Source: Tubulanus polymorphus
Lineage: Eukaryota > Nemertea > Palaeonemertea > Tubulaniformes > Tubulanidae
DNA length: 64,000 nt
Assembly (NCBI RefSeq): GCF_964204645.1
Contig: NC_134032.1
Span: 9,976,275 to 10,040,274, forward strand
Direction: 5' to 3'
Shown in pieces: positions 1 through 11,545 of the stretch. The translations under genes were made by a program, and so were the position numbers. Position 1 is the stretch's first letter; each line of letters opens with the position of its first letter. The notes under the pieces were generated by a model. It saw only the letters and a list, made by a program, of their open reading frames with translations, searched no databases and had not been told where the DNA came from.

Positions 1-305
1 CCTCCAACCCACTGCTACTGCTTCGTGTAGAAATCAAGATACCTTTATCTCCCACTCTCCTTGTAGGGGAAGGAGAGCCATTGACTCTCCCGGCCCTCCA
101 TACCATTTGGGAGGTCTCGTGGTCTCCTCACTGCAGAGATTTGGGCAGCTGAAAGGGGTTACTAGAGGGGTAAAAATAGGTCCACTGGTGATACTCCTCA
201 CTCACTTGCCAGAGTGTGTTTCTGGCCGACGGATATTCATAACCAGTGCACTTTCTATTGCAGTGTGATTAATGTTTTTATATACTAGATACCCGTACGG
301 AAAAC

Positions 306-428
306 ATGACTGCTTCCTTAAATCACCCTATGACATCATTCATAACGTCAAATTGATTGTCACCAACTGGCTAGGAGATGAATCTATGATGTCATAGGAG
401 ATTTGTTAGTGGCCATCTTTTCTCGAGG
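306..428. repeat. Foldback MITE, family A (CCCTATGACATCATC)
   Basis: The left arm reads through AAATCACCCTATGACATCA and the right arm carries the inverted counterpart GATGTCATAGGAGATTTG followed by GTGGCCATCTTTTCT. The same arm pair recurs at 1784-1914, 2081-2198, 3611-3706 and 12803-13226, which makes it a dispersed nonautonomous family. No coding potential. Confidence 0.6.
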
Positions 429-594
429 GACGAAAACTTTAAACCATAGGAAAAATGAACGATATTTTTCATCGTTATTCTAGAGAAATATATATTTAGC
501 ACTTGTAGAAATTATTGTCTAGTGAAAATAAGTGTTTTTGTCTGGTAGTGAAAAAAATGGTGATAAGATTAGGACGCAGAAGGGGCTGTTTTCC

Positions 595-609
595 AGCGCC
601 CCCTGGTGG
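595..609 (-). promoter_or_regulatory. CTCF-like binding motif
   Basis: The plus strand reads AGCGCCCCCTGGTGG, whose complement CCACCAGGGGGCGCT is a full match to the classical bilaterian CTCF core. A weaker version, AGCGCCCCCTGGGG, occurs at 30836-30849. Motif match only; occupancy is unknown. Confidence 0.4.
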
Positions 610-1783
610 TGTAGCGCACAGTTGTTCAATGTTTATAGCGATTGAAAATATCTAAAAGTGTTTCTTGTCTTTTTTTTTCCTTCATTTTTCATCATGATTT
701 TTAAACGTGTGTCACAGAACTAGGTTAGTATAGTCTGTTCTAAAAACAAAACAAAAAACATGGATGTTGTAGTCGACACCTATTGTATCTACAAACAATT
801 CCTCACGATTTATGGTTTGAAAATAATTTTTTTTTTGCTTTGATATTTCTGCACTGTCATCTCCGATGATATCTTAAAACAGATCTTAGATTTTAAGTCC
901 AAGTTTGTATTTTAATTCCAAGGTTGTATCTTTGTATCTTATGGTTGAGACTCAAGATAAAGTCAGGCTTATTGCCATTTTGGTTCAGTTCGATATTGAA
1001 AACCTAAGATAAGACCAGACTAAACTGATTTTATCCCATTTCTCCAGTCCGAGCTTGGACCAAGTTCATCAGTTTTAACTAATCTAACTACTTAAGACCT
1101 ATTAAATGATTCAAGGCCACTCTTCAAACTTAAAGCACGGTTCCAAAACTTGGCTTAAATCTTAAGATCCGTTGTAAGTTTTAACGAGAATAGACGATAA
1201 AACCGATCGTAGAGATACGCGTATATAAGCCTTGATTGTGCGACCATCCCCTTTGCTCCACATTTAAGTTAAAAATCTTAGTCCTAAAGCACCTAAGAAG
1301 TCGGCTCAGACCTGTCTCCATTGTGCTGGTTCGTATCATAAATCTAATGTTATGTATAAGTGTTTGATGTAGACACGGTACACACACTCAGCTGGTGTTG
1401 TCACATGTATACGATCCGTGTACTGATATCCAGTTGTAACAGGTGTGCGCGCGCGACAAGTCGCCATGCGAATGTATCATTTCACTCCGCAAGACGAAAA
1501 ATCTATCCAATTCACATCGCGCTTTACGGAAGTAACTATGTTCGCTAGTAATTAGCAGGTAATATTAAAAGTTAACCCTTACTGTCCGAGGGTCTGTCGT
1601 TATAATCATAGTCGGTATTCAAGCGCAATAATGACCTTCAAGAATTAATTTTTTCAAGATCAGTTGTGGGTATGAAACTTGGGCTATTTTGAGTTTAGAC
1701 CGTGGAGCCCTACCTTCCTACTCGCCCCCACATTTTTTATGGCTATCTCCTTAAAAATGACATTGTCAAATTACTCCTATGGC

Positions 1784-1914
1784 TATGGCTATCTCCATAA
1801 ATTCCCTATGACATTGCTAGATACTGTCTAATTCATTACGAATTCAATAACCAAGGATGTTTGATGATGTCATAGGGTGATTAATAGAGTCGGCTATCTC
1901 TTCTGTATGGTTCT
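1784..1914. repeat. Foldback MITE, family A
   Basis: Left arm CTCCATAAATTCCCTATGAC and right arm GATGATGTCATAGGGTGATT followed by GGCTATCTCTTCTG. Arms match the family A copies at 306, 2081, 3611 and 12803. A partial extra copy of the left arm precedes it near 1741. Confidence 0.55.
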
Positions 1915-2080
1915 AAGTCCTGTAAAGCAGGGGCTCAATTATTAGGTGATGGAATGAACATGGGGCTTTGAAAGAATTGAACGAATATCTCTCCCCATCA
2001 CCCTCCCCCTTGCTCCGGTGGAGGGCCAAGCCCATCTGCTGACAGAAACTTCATCCACATCACAGAGTTTTAAAGAAACT

Positions 2081-2198
2081 ATGGCTTCCCCCTATGACAT
2101 CATCAAATTACGACCGCGATAACCAATAGCATATATTTCACGGAGGCACCAGTTTCGTCTTTGATGATGTCATAGGGTGATTTATACAAGCCTGATCT
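2081..2198. repeat. Foldback MITE, family A
   Basis: Left arm ATGGCTTCCCCCTATGACAT, right arm GATGATGTCATAGGGTGATT. About 118 bp, no ORF. Further half-copies of this arm occur near 2606, 3366 and 33926. Confidence 0.55.
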
Positions 2199-2944
2199 CA
2201 TCTCTGATCTTTCATTTCAACATTTTCTGTTCGAGCTAATAAACGTTTCAATGTCTTATTCTCTTTTCTACTCTCTGTTTTTTTTTTGTTCCGAAATGCC
2301 AGGATTCGATGAAGGTATATCCCCCCTCGCTCTCCCTCTTTAAACTTTTGCTCCCCTCGCTGTCCTCTCTCCGCACACGTGTTTCTCTAATAAATATCGA
2401 ACGAAAAAAAAAAACCGAATCCTTTTTCGTCATCGTTTTTAATTAATTGGTATTGTGTATGCAAGTTTTTTTTTCTATATCTCGCTATGAAATATTTTCT
2501 ATATTCGCCGTACGAATTAATTATGTGTCGAATTCCGTCCATATTTGGCATAGCTGTGAATCCAGGGCAGGCATACTATAAACGTTGTTAAAAATGGCCG
2601 TTGCCTATGACATCATCGATTCACCCCTTCACTGGAAATATTATCAGCCTACTAATTGATATTGTGGAATCAGCAATGATGACTGCCTCCCAATCCCCCT
2701 TTAGCAGGGTATACTTAGCAGGGGGGGGCAGTTGCCCGTAGAATTTTTTGCGAGTAAATGTATTGTTATATACAATGGAACTGCCCTTTTCCAGGTTTCT
2801 TTGCCCCCCCCCAAAAAAAAATTCAAATGCTAGGTACAGTCCTGTATGGTATCATTGAATTTATAAATAGCCCCTAAAAGAAAAGATGGCTGCCTTTTAA
2901 TCTACGTTCAACGGTATCAAAGTTCACAGTGGTAACTATTGAGC

Positions 2945-3325
2945 CTGGGTCCAGTTCCACAGTTTCGATTTAAGATTTAACTCTTTGAGTTAACCCTTTC
3001 AGTGCGTCTACACGGCAGTGCGGTGTATGAATTGGTGATGGATTTTGCTAGTACACCGCAGTGCGGTGTATTGATGTAATTAGTAATTAGTTTTTATCCC
3101 TATAGAAAGATGGCCACACCTGTCAAACATAGTGAAATATTAGTAACTAAAGATACACCGCGCCGCGGTGTAGACGCACTATAGTGGGACGCCCGTTATC
3201 CAACACACTAAGGTGGAATTTTTCAGAATTTTCAAATTATCTCCAGCACTATGGGGTAATGATTAGTCAGCACTGAAAGGGTTAACTCATTGAAAATTAG
3301 ATAACTCTAACTAAACATATCACAA
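2945..3325. repeat. MITE family B copy, split by a piggyBac-type insertion
   Basis: Family B begins CCTGGGTCCAGTTCCACAG and continues with repeated TTAACTC/GAGTTAA words. Here the element runs to GAGTTAA at 2993, is interrupted by the element at 2994-3281, and resumes with CTCATTGAAAATTAG. The same join is uninterrupted in the family B copy at 30078-30191. The right end is degraded. Confidence 0.6.
2994..3281. mobile_element. piggyBac-type MITE with TTAA target duplication
   Basis: A 288 bp element starts CCCTTTCAGTGC and ends with the exact inverse GCACTGAAAGGG. It is bounded on both sides by TTAA (2990-2993 and 3282-3285), the piggyBac target site. It sits inside a family B MITE, and removing it restores that element. 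Inside are three strong GC-rich palindromes of the type ACACCGCAGTGCGGTGT near 3016, 3053 and 3152. No transposase ORF, so it is nonautonomous. Confidence 0.8.
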
Positions 3326-3610
3326 AAGAGGTGATCTATTATGATAAGTCGGCCATTTTGCTGCGATGATGTCATAGTGGACTCATCGAAGTAGCCATCT
3401 TTTCTCTCGAATGTGCATGCATGTTGAACGAGTATTATATCGTATGTTGTTTTGTATCTTGTCTGCTCGATGCATTGTTGTTGTTGTCTTTATCCGGTGT
3501 CGTCTATTTTCGTTAGTGCGTTTTTTCTGTGATGTTTTTATTTTCGTTGCAGTCGCCCATCCTGGATGTTTTTGTCAAACCGGTAGTAAGTGTCCGTACG
3601 CGGTGGAAAT

Positions 3611-3706
3611 GCGGCCTCCAACTTCGTAAATCCCCCTATGACATCATCAAATCACTTATATTCGATAATACGTAATCATAGGGGGATTTATGGAGACGGC
3701 CATCTG
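3611..3706. repeat. Foldback MITE, family A (compact copy)
   Basis: Only about 96 bp, nearly all of it arm: CGTAAATCCCCCTATGACAT on the left against CATAGGGGGATTTATGGAGA on the right. This is the clearest hairpin of the family and shows its terminal consensus. Confidence 0.65.
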
Positions 3707-4150
3707 TGTCTATGATAACTATAATCCAGTGATTTGTCGGTTTTGGGCCAAAATCTTTGTAACAATATTTCTTTAACATATCTATACTACATTTGTGTAT
3801 TCATATATTCTTTACCCCGAATCTTAGAGAGAATCGATATTGAAAATTATTTTGACATGAAAACTGCCAAAATCAACTTTCGTGCAGCAAGTATCTGTAA
3901 AATATGTTATAACGTTCCCTATAGCGCGCACAAAGCTGTCGGCATTTATTGATATTTTGTGGTTTTCATATGACCGCGACTGCTGTGGCAGTTGGTAACA
4001 TATTTCGTCACTACGCTTTAAATAAAATAGAACGATGTTATTTTGACGAAACCTCCGTCTCCAAAAACAGGCTCTCAAGTAGCGCGCGCGTATCCGCATT
4101 TCAAAATAAACGTTTTTCTTTTGAAACAATCGCGTCCCTTTGATCGGTTG

Positions 4151-4164
4151 GTTACCATGGTAAT
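4151..4164. promoter_or_regulatory. RFX X-box-like palindrome
   Basis: GTTACCATGGTAAT matches the RFX X-box pattern in 13 of 14 positions. Similar sites are at 43119 and 45129. Motif match only, with no adjacent promoter recognised. Confidence 0.3.
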
Positions 4165-5017
4165 CGGCAGTGATGAGCTCGGCGAAGACATGTTTCATTC
4201 AAATAGAAATACTCATTTGAATAAACCTTTTTTTGAGAATCTTTTTTTTTTTCATTGGAAGAGGGCTTTTTTTAGCAACACAGTGCTTTTGAACACAGGT
4301 TGTTTTCAGGATCCTTGTATAATGGTTCTGAGAGTAACTTCGTGTTATCTCTTGGTGGCACAAATTGTAACCACTGGATTTACACAGCTGACATTTTGTC
4401 ATTAGGTGGGAAATAAGGGTTAGAACTGAAGTGCAAAATTTCAATAAATTTTACGCCATTCTACTAACCGATGCTTGACCTCGTTTCTCGATAATGACAT
4501 TGGTGGGAAAGCCCTTCAGCGTCCAAGTTCGATGGTGGACACTGAAGGGCTTACCCAGGGATGTCATTGTCAAGAACATACATATAGAACATAGTATGTT
4601 AAGAAATGGGGGAAAACCAATGGTCAGTCATGGGGAAAACCCATTACCGTGTATATCGTCAAAGTTACATAGTGCACCAAGATCACAACATTATTTCAAA
4701 TCCAGGAATAAAGCGATTTTTTTCGTGCTCAAAACTGAATTCTACTCGGTTGATCCTACTGGACCCATGGTCCTTTATTCGGGGATTTTTTCAAATGCAT
4801 CTAATTTTTTCACCTGAAATTTTGCTGTTTTTTTCTGTCTTAAACTGTTGTTAGCCTATACGGTTTTCAAATCTTCCGAAGTGTTAGTTTTATATCTTGC
4901 TGTGGATTTTCTATCTAGATATTTTAAGGGTTTCATTTTGTAATGAAATGGTATTGTATTTGTTATTTTATGCATTGATTCGGAATGAAATTCAACTTGA
5001 TCGATTTGCTTTGAAAA

Positions 5018-5094
5018 CCTGGATCCAGCTCCACAGTTTTGAACCCATTCCTCTTTCCATTGAAAAGTTTTACAACTTTGTTACTGGATCCAGG
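5018..5094. repeat. Short MITE family B copy
   Basis: CTGGATCCAGCTCCACAGTT at the left and TTACTGGATCCAG at the right form short inverted ends. The interior has the same length class and A/T composition as family B members at 30078 and 32309. Confidence 0.45.
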
Positions 5095-5396
5095 ACTTAT
5101 ATCTGCAATTCAATGTGAAATTGTGATAAATATTATAGTAACATAAAAATATCATTGTGGCACTACCGGATCCCTTACAGTTTTATGGTTTTAATTGATT
5201 CAAGAATTAAGAAATAAACGTTAATTAATTGTAGATGTAAAAATTCAATCCATAACTGTGGAACAGGACGATTGTCGTCAAAATGTATCAACGAACTTTG
5301 AAGGGCTTATAACATACCCTTGTGGCATACCTGTTTTGATATCTCGAATTCCGCTCATTCTATTTTCGCTCATCGTTCTTTGTCGATATTTTGCAG

Positions 5397-8300
5397 AGAT
5401 AATTCCGCGACCGGCTCGACAGTACGAGGACCCGCCGTTGTACCTGTGTTTGAAGGTGGGCATGCCCATTAACAAAACGGTGTCTGCCACGTGTCCGATT
5501 GAGTCGTATACTCGCAAGAAGAAAAAGCCGGAATATTGGTTCTCGATTCCACGTGAAAAGTGAGTAAATACTTGATAAGATAGAATGAATCGGCGATCAC
5601 ACGAGCATTTTTGGCCCGGGCCAAATTTGGCCCGGAACAACTGTTCACGCGAATGAAAATGAAATTGAATTGATCGACTTCTTTATTTCAGAGTCGATTA
5701 TCTTTATGCATTTTTCATCCAATGGTCGCCGGATCTTTACGGAGGTGAGGACGACATTGACCCGTCGGAACGCGGCTTCGTTGTCATAGACGACGATGAC
5801 GACGAAGACGAGGAGATCTGCGTAGAATTGATCGATGAACTGACCGGCGACGTCTGCCACATTCCACGCAGTGTCTCGAAAGATTGGGAGGTAAATAAAA
5901 CTGACGATCGTATTAACCCCTTACAAGCTACTTCAGGGTGGCCACTTACTTGGAAATCAGGGAAAAGTCATGGAAGGAAGACTTCTCGAAAGAAGTCAGG
6001 GAATAGTCTGCGAATTTTGTAAAAGAAAATGCTAAAAATCAGGGAAAAGTCAGCAAAATTTGTTGCGCTCATCAGATCGCGCATCTAATCAAACAGTTGC
6101 CGTCTATGTCTTTGACTGTCATTGATTGGATTCTTTGCACGGAAAACAATATGCATGTCAGAGAATAGTCAGGGGCAAGACAAATAAAAGTGGCCACCCT
6201 GTACTTTGTGAATTCTATTTTAGTGATAGCGAGTAATCTGGCAAATTGAGTTTATCGATCCCTTCTTTGCTAGTTACATCTAGAATTCACTCCTTCAGAT
6301 TTCTAAGCGAATTGGTGTCATTGGAAATTGGCTGCATCGTTTGGAAAACATCTGAATAAGTGACTTGGATTGTAATACTGGTTTCGCTGTAATATTAACA
6401 TTCATTTAGATTATCTTCCATTTACGACTTTGCAATCAGGACCAGCTTAGAACCCAGTGTTGTAGAAGTCTAGCGGCTATTTAAGTCTGAAAATGGGCTC
6501 AAATTTATTGATATTTGGTCTTACTTTGTTGGATTGGCTATACAACCAACTGGCTTAGAATAGTCTTAAGTTTTGAGTTTTTACAAGTTTTATCCTAATT
6601 AGTAATGACAGTGTGGACTCATTAATATTTATGTTTACGTATGTAGTGACTAGACTTACAGATATCGACTATTACAAGAAATATATTAGCTAATATATAT
6701 ACCTGGAAATATGACTTAAATTTCCTAGAAATTTGACCTCCATTCAGACGAAAGGTACATTTATATAAGTGTTGATAAGTGATAAGAAATATCAACTGAA
6801 CATTGAACTCTCATTGGTTATCTATCGATGGTCTGTAGAGGCGTACAATAGTTGCTTAGTTGCCGTTTGGTTTTCAGTTTCGTAAGGTTTTAAGATATGC
6901 TTTCGGCGTTGTCTTACCGTCGCTGGGTACGAGTGCACAGGTGGAAGCCACCATGCACCCCATCTCAGAGTTCTCTGAGTGCCTGGAGCGTTCGGAGTTC
7001 TCGGAGCAGGCGGACGAGTCTCCCGACTGTGATCATCGAAGAGATTTGTCCGCTGAGCGAATATGAAGTAAGCATGAATTTGAAAAGGCGAATATTGTGA
7101 CAGAACTTTTTGGAAACATATTCTGCACTGGACTACAGTATCTAGTGTCTGTATTTTTACCGTATTGCCTCGACTATTGACATAACTTAGCAGCAGAGTG
7201 GAGAGGGCATTTGACTTGAGGGCGGATGAGTGGTTTTGTTCACATCCTTTATTTTTTTTCAGATTGTAAATGTAGAAGAAGCTCGTAGACGGATGTCAAT
7301 ATTAGACGTAGAGGATTCGTTGCCTCTGCCGGAGTTATTAGGCGATACGACCGTGCTCAGCGAGGAACATGTCCGATCGGTAAGTGGAGTGTTTAACAAA
7401 TGCCTTAAAGTTAAGAATAGTGGAATCCTCTTGCCACTGCACTTGTTATCCTACTGTAATGCGCCTAGCAGATCCTCACTTGCGACAAGCGGAAACCCGT
7501 ATTGCTGCAGGAGTTGATGTTCTACTGCACATCATAACACCTGGTGGATACTCACTTCTCCCGAATTGAAATCCTCTAATGCCACAGTAGTTAATGTCTT
7601 ACTGCACACTAGCACACCTAGTGGATCCTCACTTGCCACAAGTGGAATCCTCTATGGCTGCAGTATTTGATATCCTGCTGCAACTAGCAGACCTGGTGGA
7701 TCCTCACTTGCCGCAAGAAAAATCCTCTATTACGACAAAATTTAATGTTCTTCTGCACACTAGCACACCTGGTAGATCCTCACTTGCCACAAGTGAAATC
7801 CTCTAATGCCACTGTTGTTGTTGCCCTATTGCAAACTATATAGGGACGACCTGGAAGTAAAGGATGACTTTGGAACATTTTTTTGAGACTATTTTACCAT
7901 GAAATTTGCTCTGATCCCATGTGATTATTTTTGTTTTGCAGATAGTCCGACAGTTACCGGCGCGGGCGGAGGGATACCCGTGGACTCTGATATATAGTTC
8001 CGACCAAAATGGTTTCAGTTTAAAGACTCTCTACCGATCAATGTGCGGATTCGATACTCCTGTATTACTCGTTATCAAAGATACAAACAACAGGGTATGT
8101 AATCAAAATAACCCCCCAATGTTTAGGGCGGCCACTGACCTAGAAAGCCTGGAAAACTCAGGGTATCTGAAAAATCTAGGAAAAATCACAGAAAACTCAG
8201 GGAACTTGGATAGTACTATAGACCACAGGTTTCTGTGTGGTGATGAAAAACGTGATTTGATGAAAAATGAATGAATTGAAACATTTTTAACCGAGAAATT

Positions 8301-9533
8301 TCTCTGATTCATTCGGGGAATTTTGTGTCATGACGTGGAAAAATCAGGGAAAACTGGGGTGATTTGTAAATTGTCGGAAAGTGGCCACTCTGTTTAAATA
8401 ATAATCAATTCTAGGAGTTATATCCTCGGAAATTTCATTCTTTTTGTTTTTCTTTCGTCAAGGTTTTCGGCGCGTTGACATCGTGTTCGCTGAAAATGAG
8501 TGAACATTTTTATGGAACCGGAGAATCGTTCATTTACACGTTTAATCCAGAATTCAGAGTAAGTGCTGCACCCTCTAGTGACTTCAAGAACTATATTTTG
8601 TCAGATAGTGTGTCTGTTCTTAAAATGACCGGTTATTTTCAGGTTTACCCGTGGACCGGAGAGAATAACTTCTTCATCAAGGGAAATAGAGAGAGTTTAG
8701 CAATGGGGGCAGGATCGTAAGTATCAGATTTCTTTTTATTGAGAATTTTGAAAATTTCTTTTCGTGTCAGGTAGTTCAAGGTTCTGAGGGGACGATGTCT
8801 GGCTCTGAAAGGGTTCTAGGCTGTATGAGTTAAAAGAAGGTTCCAGGTTGTGAGGGGTTGGTTCAAGGCTATAAGGGTAATTCGAGGCTGTGAACATGGT
8901 TCCGAGCTGTAAGGGGTGGTTCTATAGTGTAAAAGGTGGTTCTTAGGTTTTACATTGCGAAGAGGTGGTTCCAAGCTGTAAAGATTCTAGGTTGTAAGAA
9001 GTAGTTTCAGGGCGCTGTTAGCCGATGGTTCTAGGATATACAGGTGGTTTCAGGGAGTGAGGATGTCGGGGGCAGATTTAGGGAGTGTGGTCTCTGGGAT
9101 GTGGACCCCTGCCTTTCCACTGAGGTGCCCCTTTTCGTCGAGTCAGAGATGAGGTTAAAATCTGAAAATATGACACCCATCCTCTCAGAATTTGCATCTT
9201 TAAGGATGTATTTCTTCAAAAATATAGCAAAATGCAGTTTCTTTTCTTCTGGACTGTCCACCCCGCCCCACCCCCTTTTTTTACAATTCTCCTAGATCCA
9301 CCCCTGAGGGTGCACTGGTGAGGAAACCGGTTCCTAACTGCACATTGATAACAAGCATTACACTGACATAACCTTTCGTTATTTTCAGCGGATCGTTCGG
9401 CTTATGGTTGGATGGCGATATCTACCACGGACGCAGTCAGAAATGCGAAACGTACGACAACGACCCGCTTCCCGGACAAGAGGATTTCATCGTGAAAGCG
9501 TTCGAGGCGTGGGGATTTTTCAGCGACCTTTGA
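5397..9533 (+). CDS. OXR1: OXR1/NCOA7 TLDc-domain protein, C-terminal eight exons
   Basis: This is the 3' part of an Oxidation Resistance 1 / NCOA7 orthologue. Family members protect against oxidative damage and bind the V-ATPase through the TLDc domain. Exons: 5397 (or 5399)-5559, 5692-5890, 7263-7379, 7942-8094, 8463-8558, 8643-8716 and 9389-9533, all with GT-AG borders and compatible phases; an extra optional exon lies at 6.9-7.07 kb. Exon 1 has the conserved PPLYLCLKVG block, exon 2 a VDYLYAFFIQWSPD block and an acidic run, and exon 3 the VNVEEARRR linker. The TLDc domain runs from LPARAEGYPW through LLVIKD, FYGTGESFIYTF and GLWLDGDIYHGRS to the stop. It looks complete and intact, and ends with a slightly longer tail than the vertebrate proteins. 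Five upstream phase-0 borders are shared. N-terminal LysM/GRAM exons are not in the window. Confidence 0.93.
5934..6201. mobile_element. MITE with CAGGGTGGCCACTT ends in an OXR1 intron
   Basis: The element opens CAGGGTGGCCACTT and closes AAGTGGCCACCCTG, a perfect 14 bp inverted pair. TACTT stands immediately outside both ends, a candidate 5 bp target duplication. The interior repeats CAGGGAAAAGTC-type words. A degenerate second copy lies in another intron of the same gene (8125-8392). No ORF. Confidence 0.75.
6897..7067 (+). CDS. OXR1: Candidate alternative first exon of a short OXR1 isoform
   Basis: An ATG at 6897 opens a 57-codon frame that ends in GAA followed by a GTAAGC donor at 7068. 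Its phase-0 end joins in frame to the VNVEEARRR exon at 7263. OXR1 and NCOA7 in vertebrates have TLDc-only isoforms made from an alternative first exon spliced at this very junction, so the position is as expected. The sequence is rich in Arg, Ser and Trp and I do not recognise it. No upstream acceptor gives this frame from 6897, which favours a first exon. A weaker alternative is a 99 bp cassette exon 6969-7067 after the CATCTCAG acceptor, phase 0 at both ends. Confidence 0.4.
7419..7835. repeat. Minisatellite of about 94 bp units in an OXR1 intron
   Basis: Four diverged units share CACACCTGGTGGATCCTCAC, TTGCCACAAGTGGAATCCTC and TACTGCACACTAG. Single relatives occur at 15440-15540 (same strand) and, inverted, at 33655-33760 and 39908-40012. 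The unit is therefore a dispersed element that has become tandem here. Confidence 0.7.
8125..8392. mobile_element. Degenerate second copy of the GGCCACTT MITE
   Basis: Left end AGGGCGGCCACTGACCTAGA, right end AAAGTGGCCACTCTG, with internal GGAAAACTCAGGG words as in the 5934 copy. It lies in the intron between the 7942 and 8463 exons of OXR1. Confidence 0.6.
8767..9050. repeat. Degenerate 20-22 bp tandem repeat in the last OXR1 intron
   Basis: About a dozen imperfect units around GGTTCCAGGCTGTAAGGGGT are visible on the plus strand. Units vary in length and sequence, so it is an old minisatellite. A GGGGGCAGATTTAGG / CTAGATCCACCCCTGAG inverted pair follows at about 9067-9308 and probably marks a hAT-like MITE. 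Confidence 0.55.
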
Positions 9534-10044
9534 ACGACCTCGCAGTAGATGACAAAAAATCATTTGAAAAGTCCGGTTACAACTTTCCGAAAACTTACGC
9601 ACGGACAGCATCATTTATGGCAGTGAAACTGTGAAATCGAAATGATGTAGCATTTAGACGGATAGGTGGCGCCGCTGCTCCAGCAGACGGCTAGGATCGT
9701 ACATAACAGTAGTGATAATATAATCGTTGCTCATAGCGGCCACAAGGTGGTGTCCTCGTCGTAATCTCGGCGTATGAACGGTCGAGGAGGCGTCGCGTTC
9801 GTGAGTGAGCGGAAGGTGTTAGCGCGAAGCACACGCGTTTTTTCGATGTGTGCTTTTCCTGAATGTTTAGATTTAAAGATGAAATATTAAAACTGTAGAT
9901 CGACCAGAATCTAGTCCAGTAATGTGTGATATATCGTCAGATAGCGCCAAAATATCGAAATATTATAATTATAATATTGCGTGTATATGTGATAATAATA
10001 TCGAAATAGACTCGAGTCTCGAAATGAAAAAAAAAGTCAGAGTA

Positions 10045-10050
10045 AATAAA
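10045..10050 (+). terminator. OXR1: OXR1 polyadenylation signal
   Basis: AATAAA about 510 bp after the OXR1 stop codon, in A-rich sequence. It gives a plausible 3' UTR of roughly 0.5 kb; the UTR is otherwise unremarkable. Confidence 0.5.
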
Positions 10051-10410
10051 CTTGAAGGTTCGCGCGTATAATTGCGAATGATGTTTGTTGTTTTGCTAAC
10101 GGAATTTCGGAGCTCGCGCGAGATAACATTTTTTTTATTCGTAAAAAAATGCACTGAACTCATTCATATCTAGCTCAATGGTTGAAGTAGGAAGATTTTT
10201 ACGACCAGTTTTCGCGAACAATTATTTCGTTTTCGCTAGAACTCGGGCATACTGGTAAATGTTTTCATTTTAGAAAATTCACTCGAAGTTAGCCTGGCCA
10301 TACTTAACTGAGCTGACAAGTAAGTCTTCGTAAAATTTGAATTTTGACTGAAAAATAAGTCGTTTGAAGCGCTGAGTGGAGGATCTTCGTCAAATTAAAC
10401 CCTCAAATGA

Positions 10411-10637
10411 GTGGAACTGCCTCCAAACCTACATAGTACTCAGGTGTTGAGTCAGGTGTTTGGATCCATAGCTGATGTGGAGATTGGCCCTGAGCATTAG
10501 CCACTTGCTCTGAAGTTGTCGAACAGAGTCCAGATCTTTGGAAATGGGTCAAAAGCTGTGGAACTAAAACCCAGAGCCATGGAACCGTGTCCCAGAACCA
10601 TGGAACTGTATCCAAAACTGTAGAACTTTGAACTGGC
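10411..10637. repeat. Tandem GTGGAACTG / TCCA words, family B-derived
   Basis: Repeated short blocks (GTGGAACTAAAACCCAGAGC, CATGGAACCGTGTCCCAGA, CATGGAACTGTATCCAAA) resemble the GTGGAACTGGGTCCAG terminus of MITE family B reiterated several times. No coding support for the minus-strand ORF that crosses it. Confidence 0.4.
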
Positions 10638-10703
10638 TCCCGTGAACATTTTCGACCTAGGTCTGAGTTATTATTAGCCTGCAAAAATTACACTAAATGA
10701 CAT

Positions 10704-10800
10704 GTGGCCTCAGTAGCTCAGCATGATAAGACTCGATGCTGTAGCATTCACTATCAGTGCTGAATGATAAGCGGGTTTGAGTCTTGCTGGCTGCTTATAA
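10704..10800 (+). mobile_element. tRNA-derived SINE head
   Basis: An A-box-like TAGCTCAGCATGATAAGA and, 60 bp on, a B-box-like GGGTTTGAGTCTTGC are in correct order and spacing for an internal Pol III promoter. The intervening sequence does not fold into a proper tRNA and there is no clear anticodon arm, so this is a SINE rather than a tRNA gene. The 3' end is not defined. Confidence 0.55.
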
Positions 10801-11545
10801 TGCGCGCGCAACACTTGGAGAAAGTCGTGAGGTTAAAGGAATAATCTAATAGGGAAACCAACATCCGAATGACTTGAGGCAAAAACGAAACGAAAACAAA
10901 TCTATCTCAATAGAACGAAGACACTTAAAGTATTTTTATGTTGTACGATGTTAGCCTCGTGCACTACACATATATACTGCATATGTCCGTATAATCACCT
11001 AGTACAGATTGTGTCCACCGGGTGTCTCTCTAGTTCGTGTATACGTATATCAACCGAATTGTTATGCAATCTACAGATTTTTTGGGCGTCGACGGAATTT
11101 TCCGTTTCGTCGTCGCCATCGACGACGATATACCTAAAGGAATCCACTCAATGATGAAAAGCATTTTTTATTCGCTGGTGAATTGAATCGTTAATCGAAA
11201 CTATGAACTAAAAAATATGAAGATGATTTTTGCATTTTTCTACTGACTTCAGAATAAAAAGATAATTTCGATTGGTGAAACGTAGAAAATCAGAATATTC
11301 TCTTTGACTGATTTCGTTTTCTGATAAGCCGAGCTCGTGGCGACTTACGACCCGACTAAATCATCATAAAAACAGCTGCGGTAGTAAACACTTATTGCAT
11401 TATTGATTCATTTGTCGCAACGCCACAAGAGTACTCGGGTCGACTACGACTCAATCATCACTGAATCTTATGGTCATGTGACGCATAACTCAGGTCGTAG
11501 TAGTAGAACTTGTTCTATCCTTGCGATTCGGCATATGATCAGTCT

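Larger units (their letters stand above)
1..5396. other. Noncoding repeat-rich stretch before the first visible OXR1 exon
   Basis: I see no exon with a credible acceptor, donor and coding composition here. It may be intergenic or a large upstream intron of the OXR1 gene, whose N-terminal exons are not in the window. What it holds is repeats: at least four foldback MITEs built on CCCTATGACATCATC and its complement, a piggyBac-type MITE nested in another MITE, a short MITE at 5018-5094, and two palindromic protein-binding-type motifs (CTCF-like at 595, RFX-like at 4151). The short ORFs in this stretch lack coding signals. Confidence 0.6.

Noticed and set aside
4043-4817. Several overlapping ORFs of 64-124 codons on both strands
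   Set aside because: Low-complexity T-rich composition and no family resemblance; all frames equally open.
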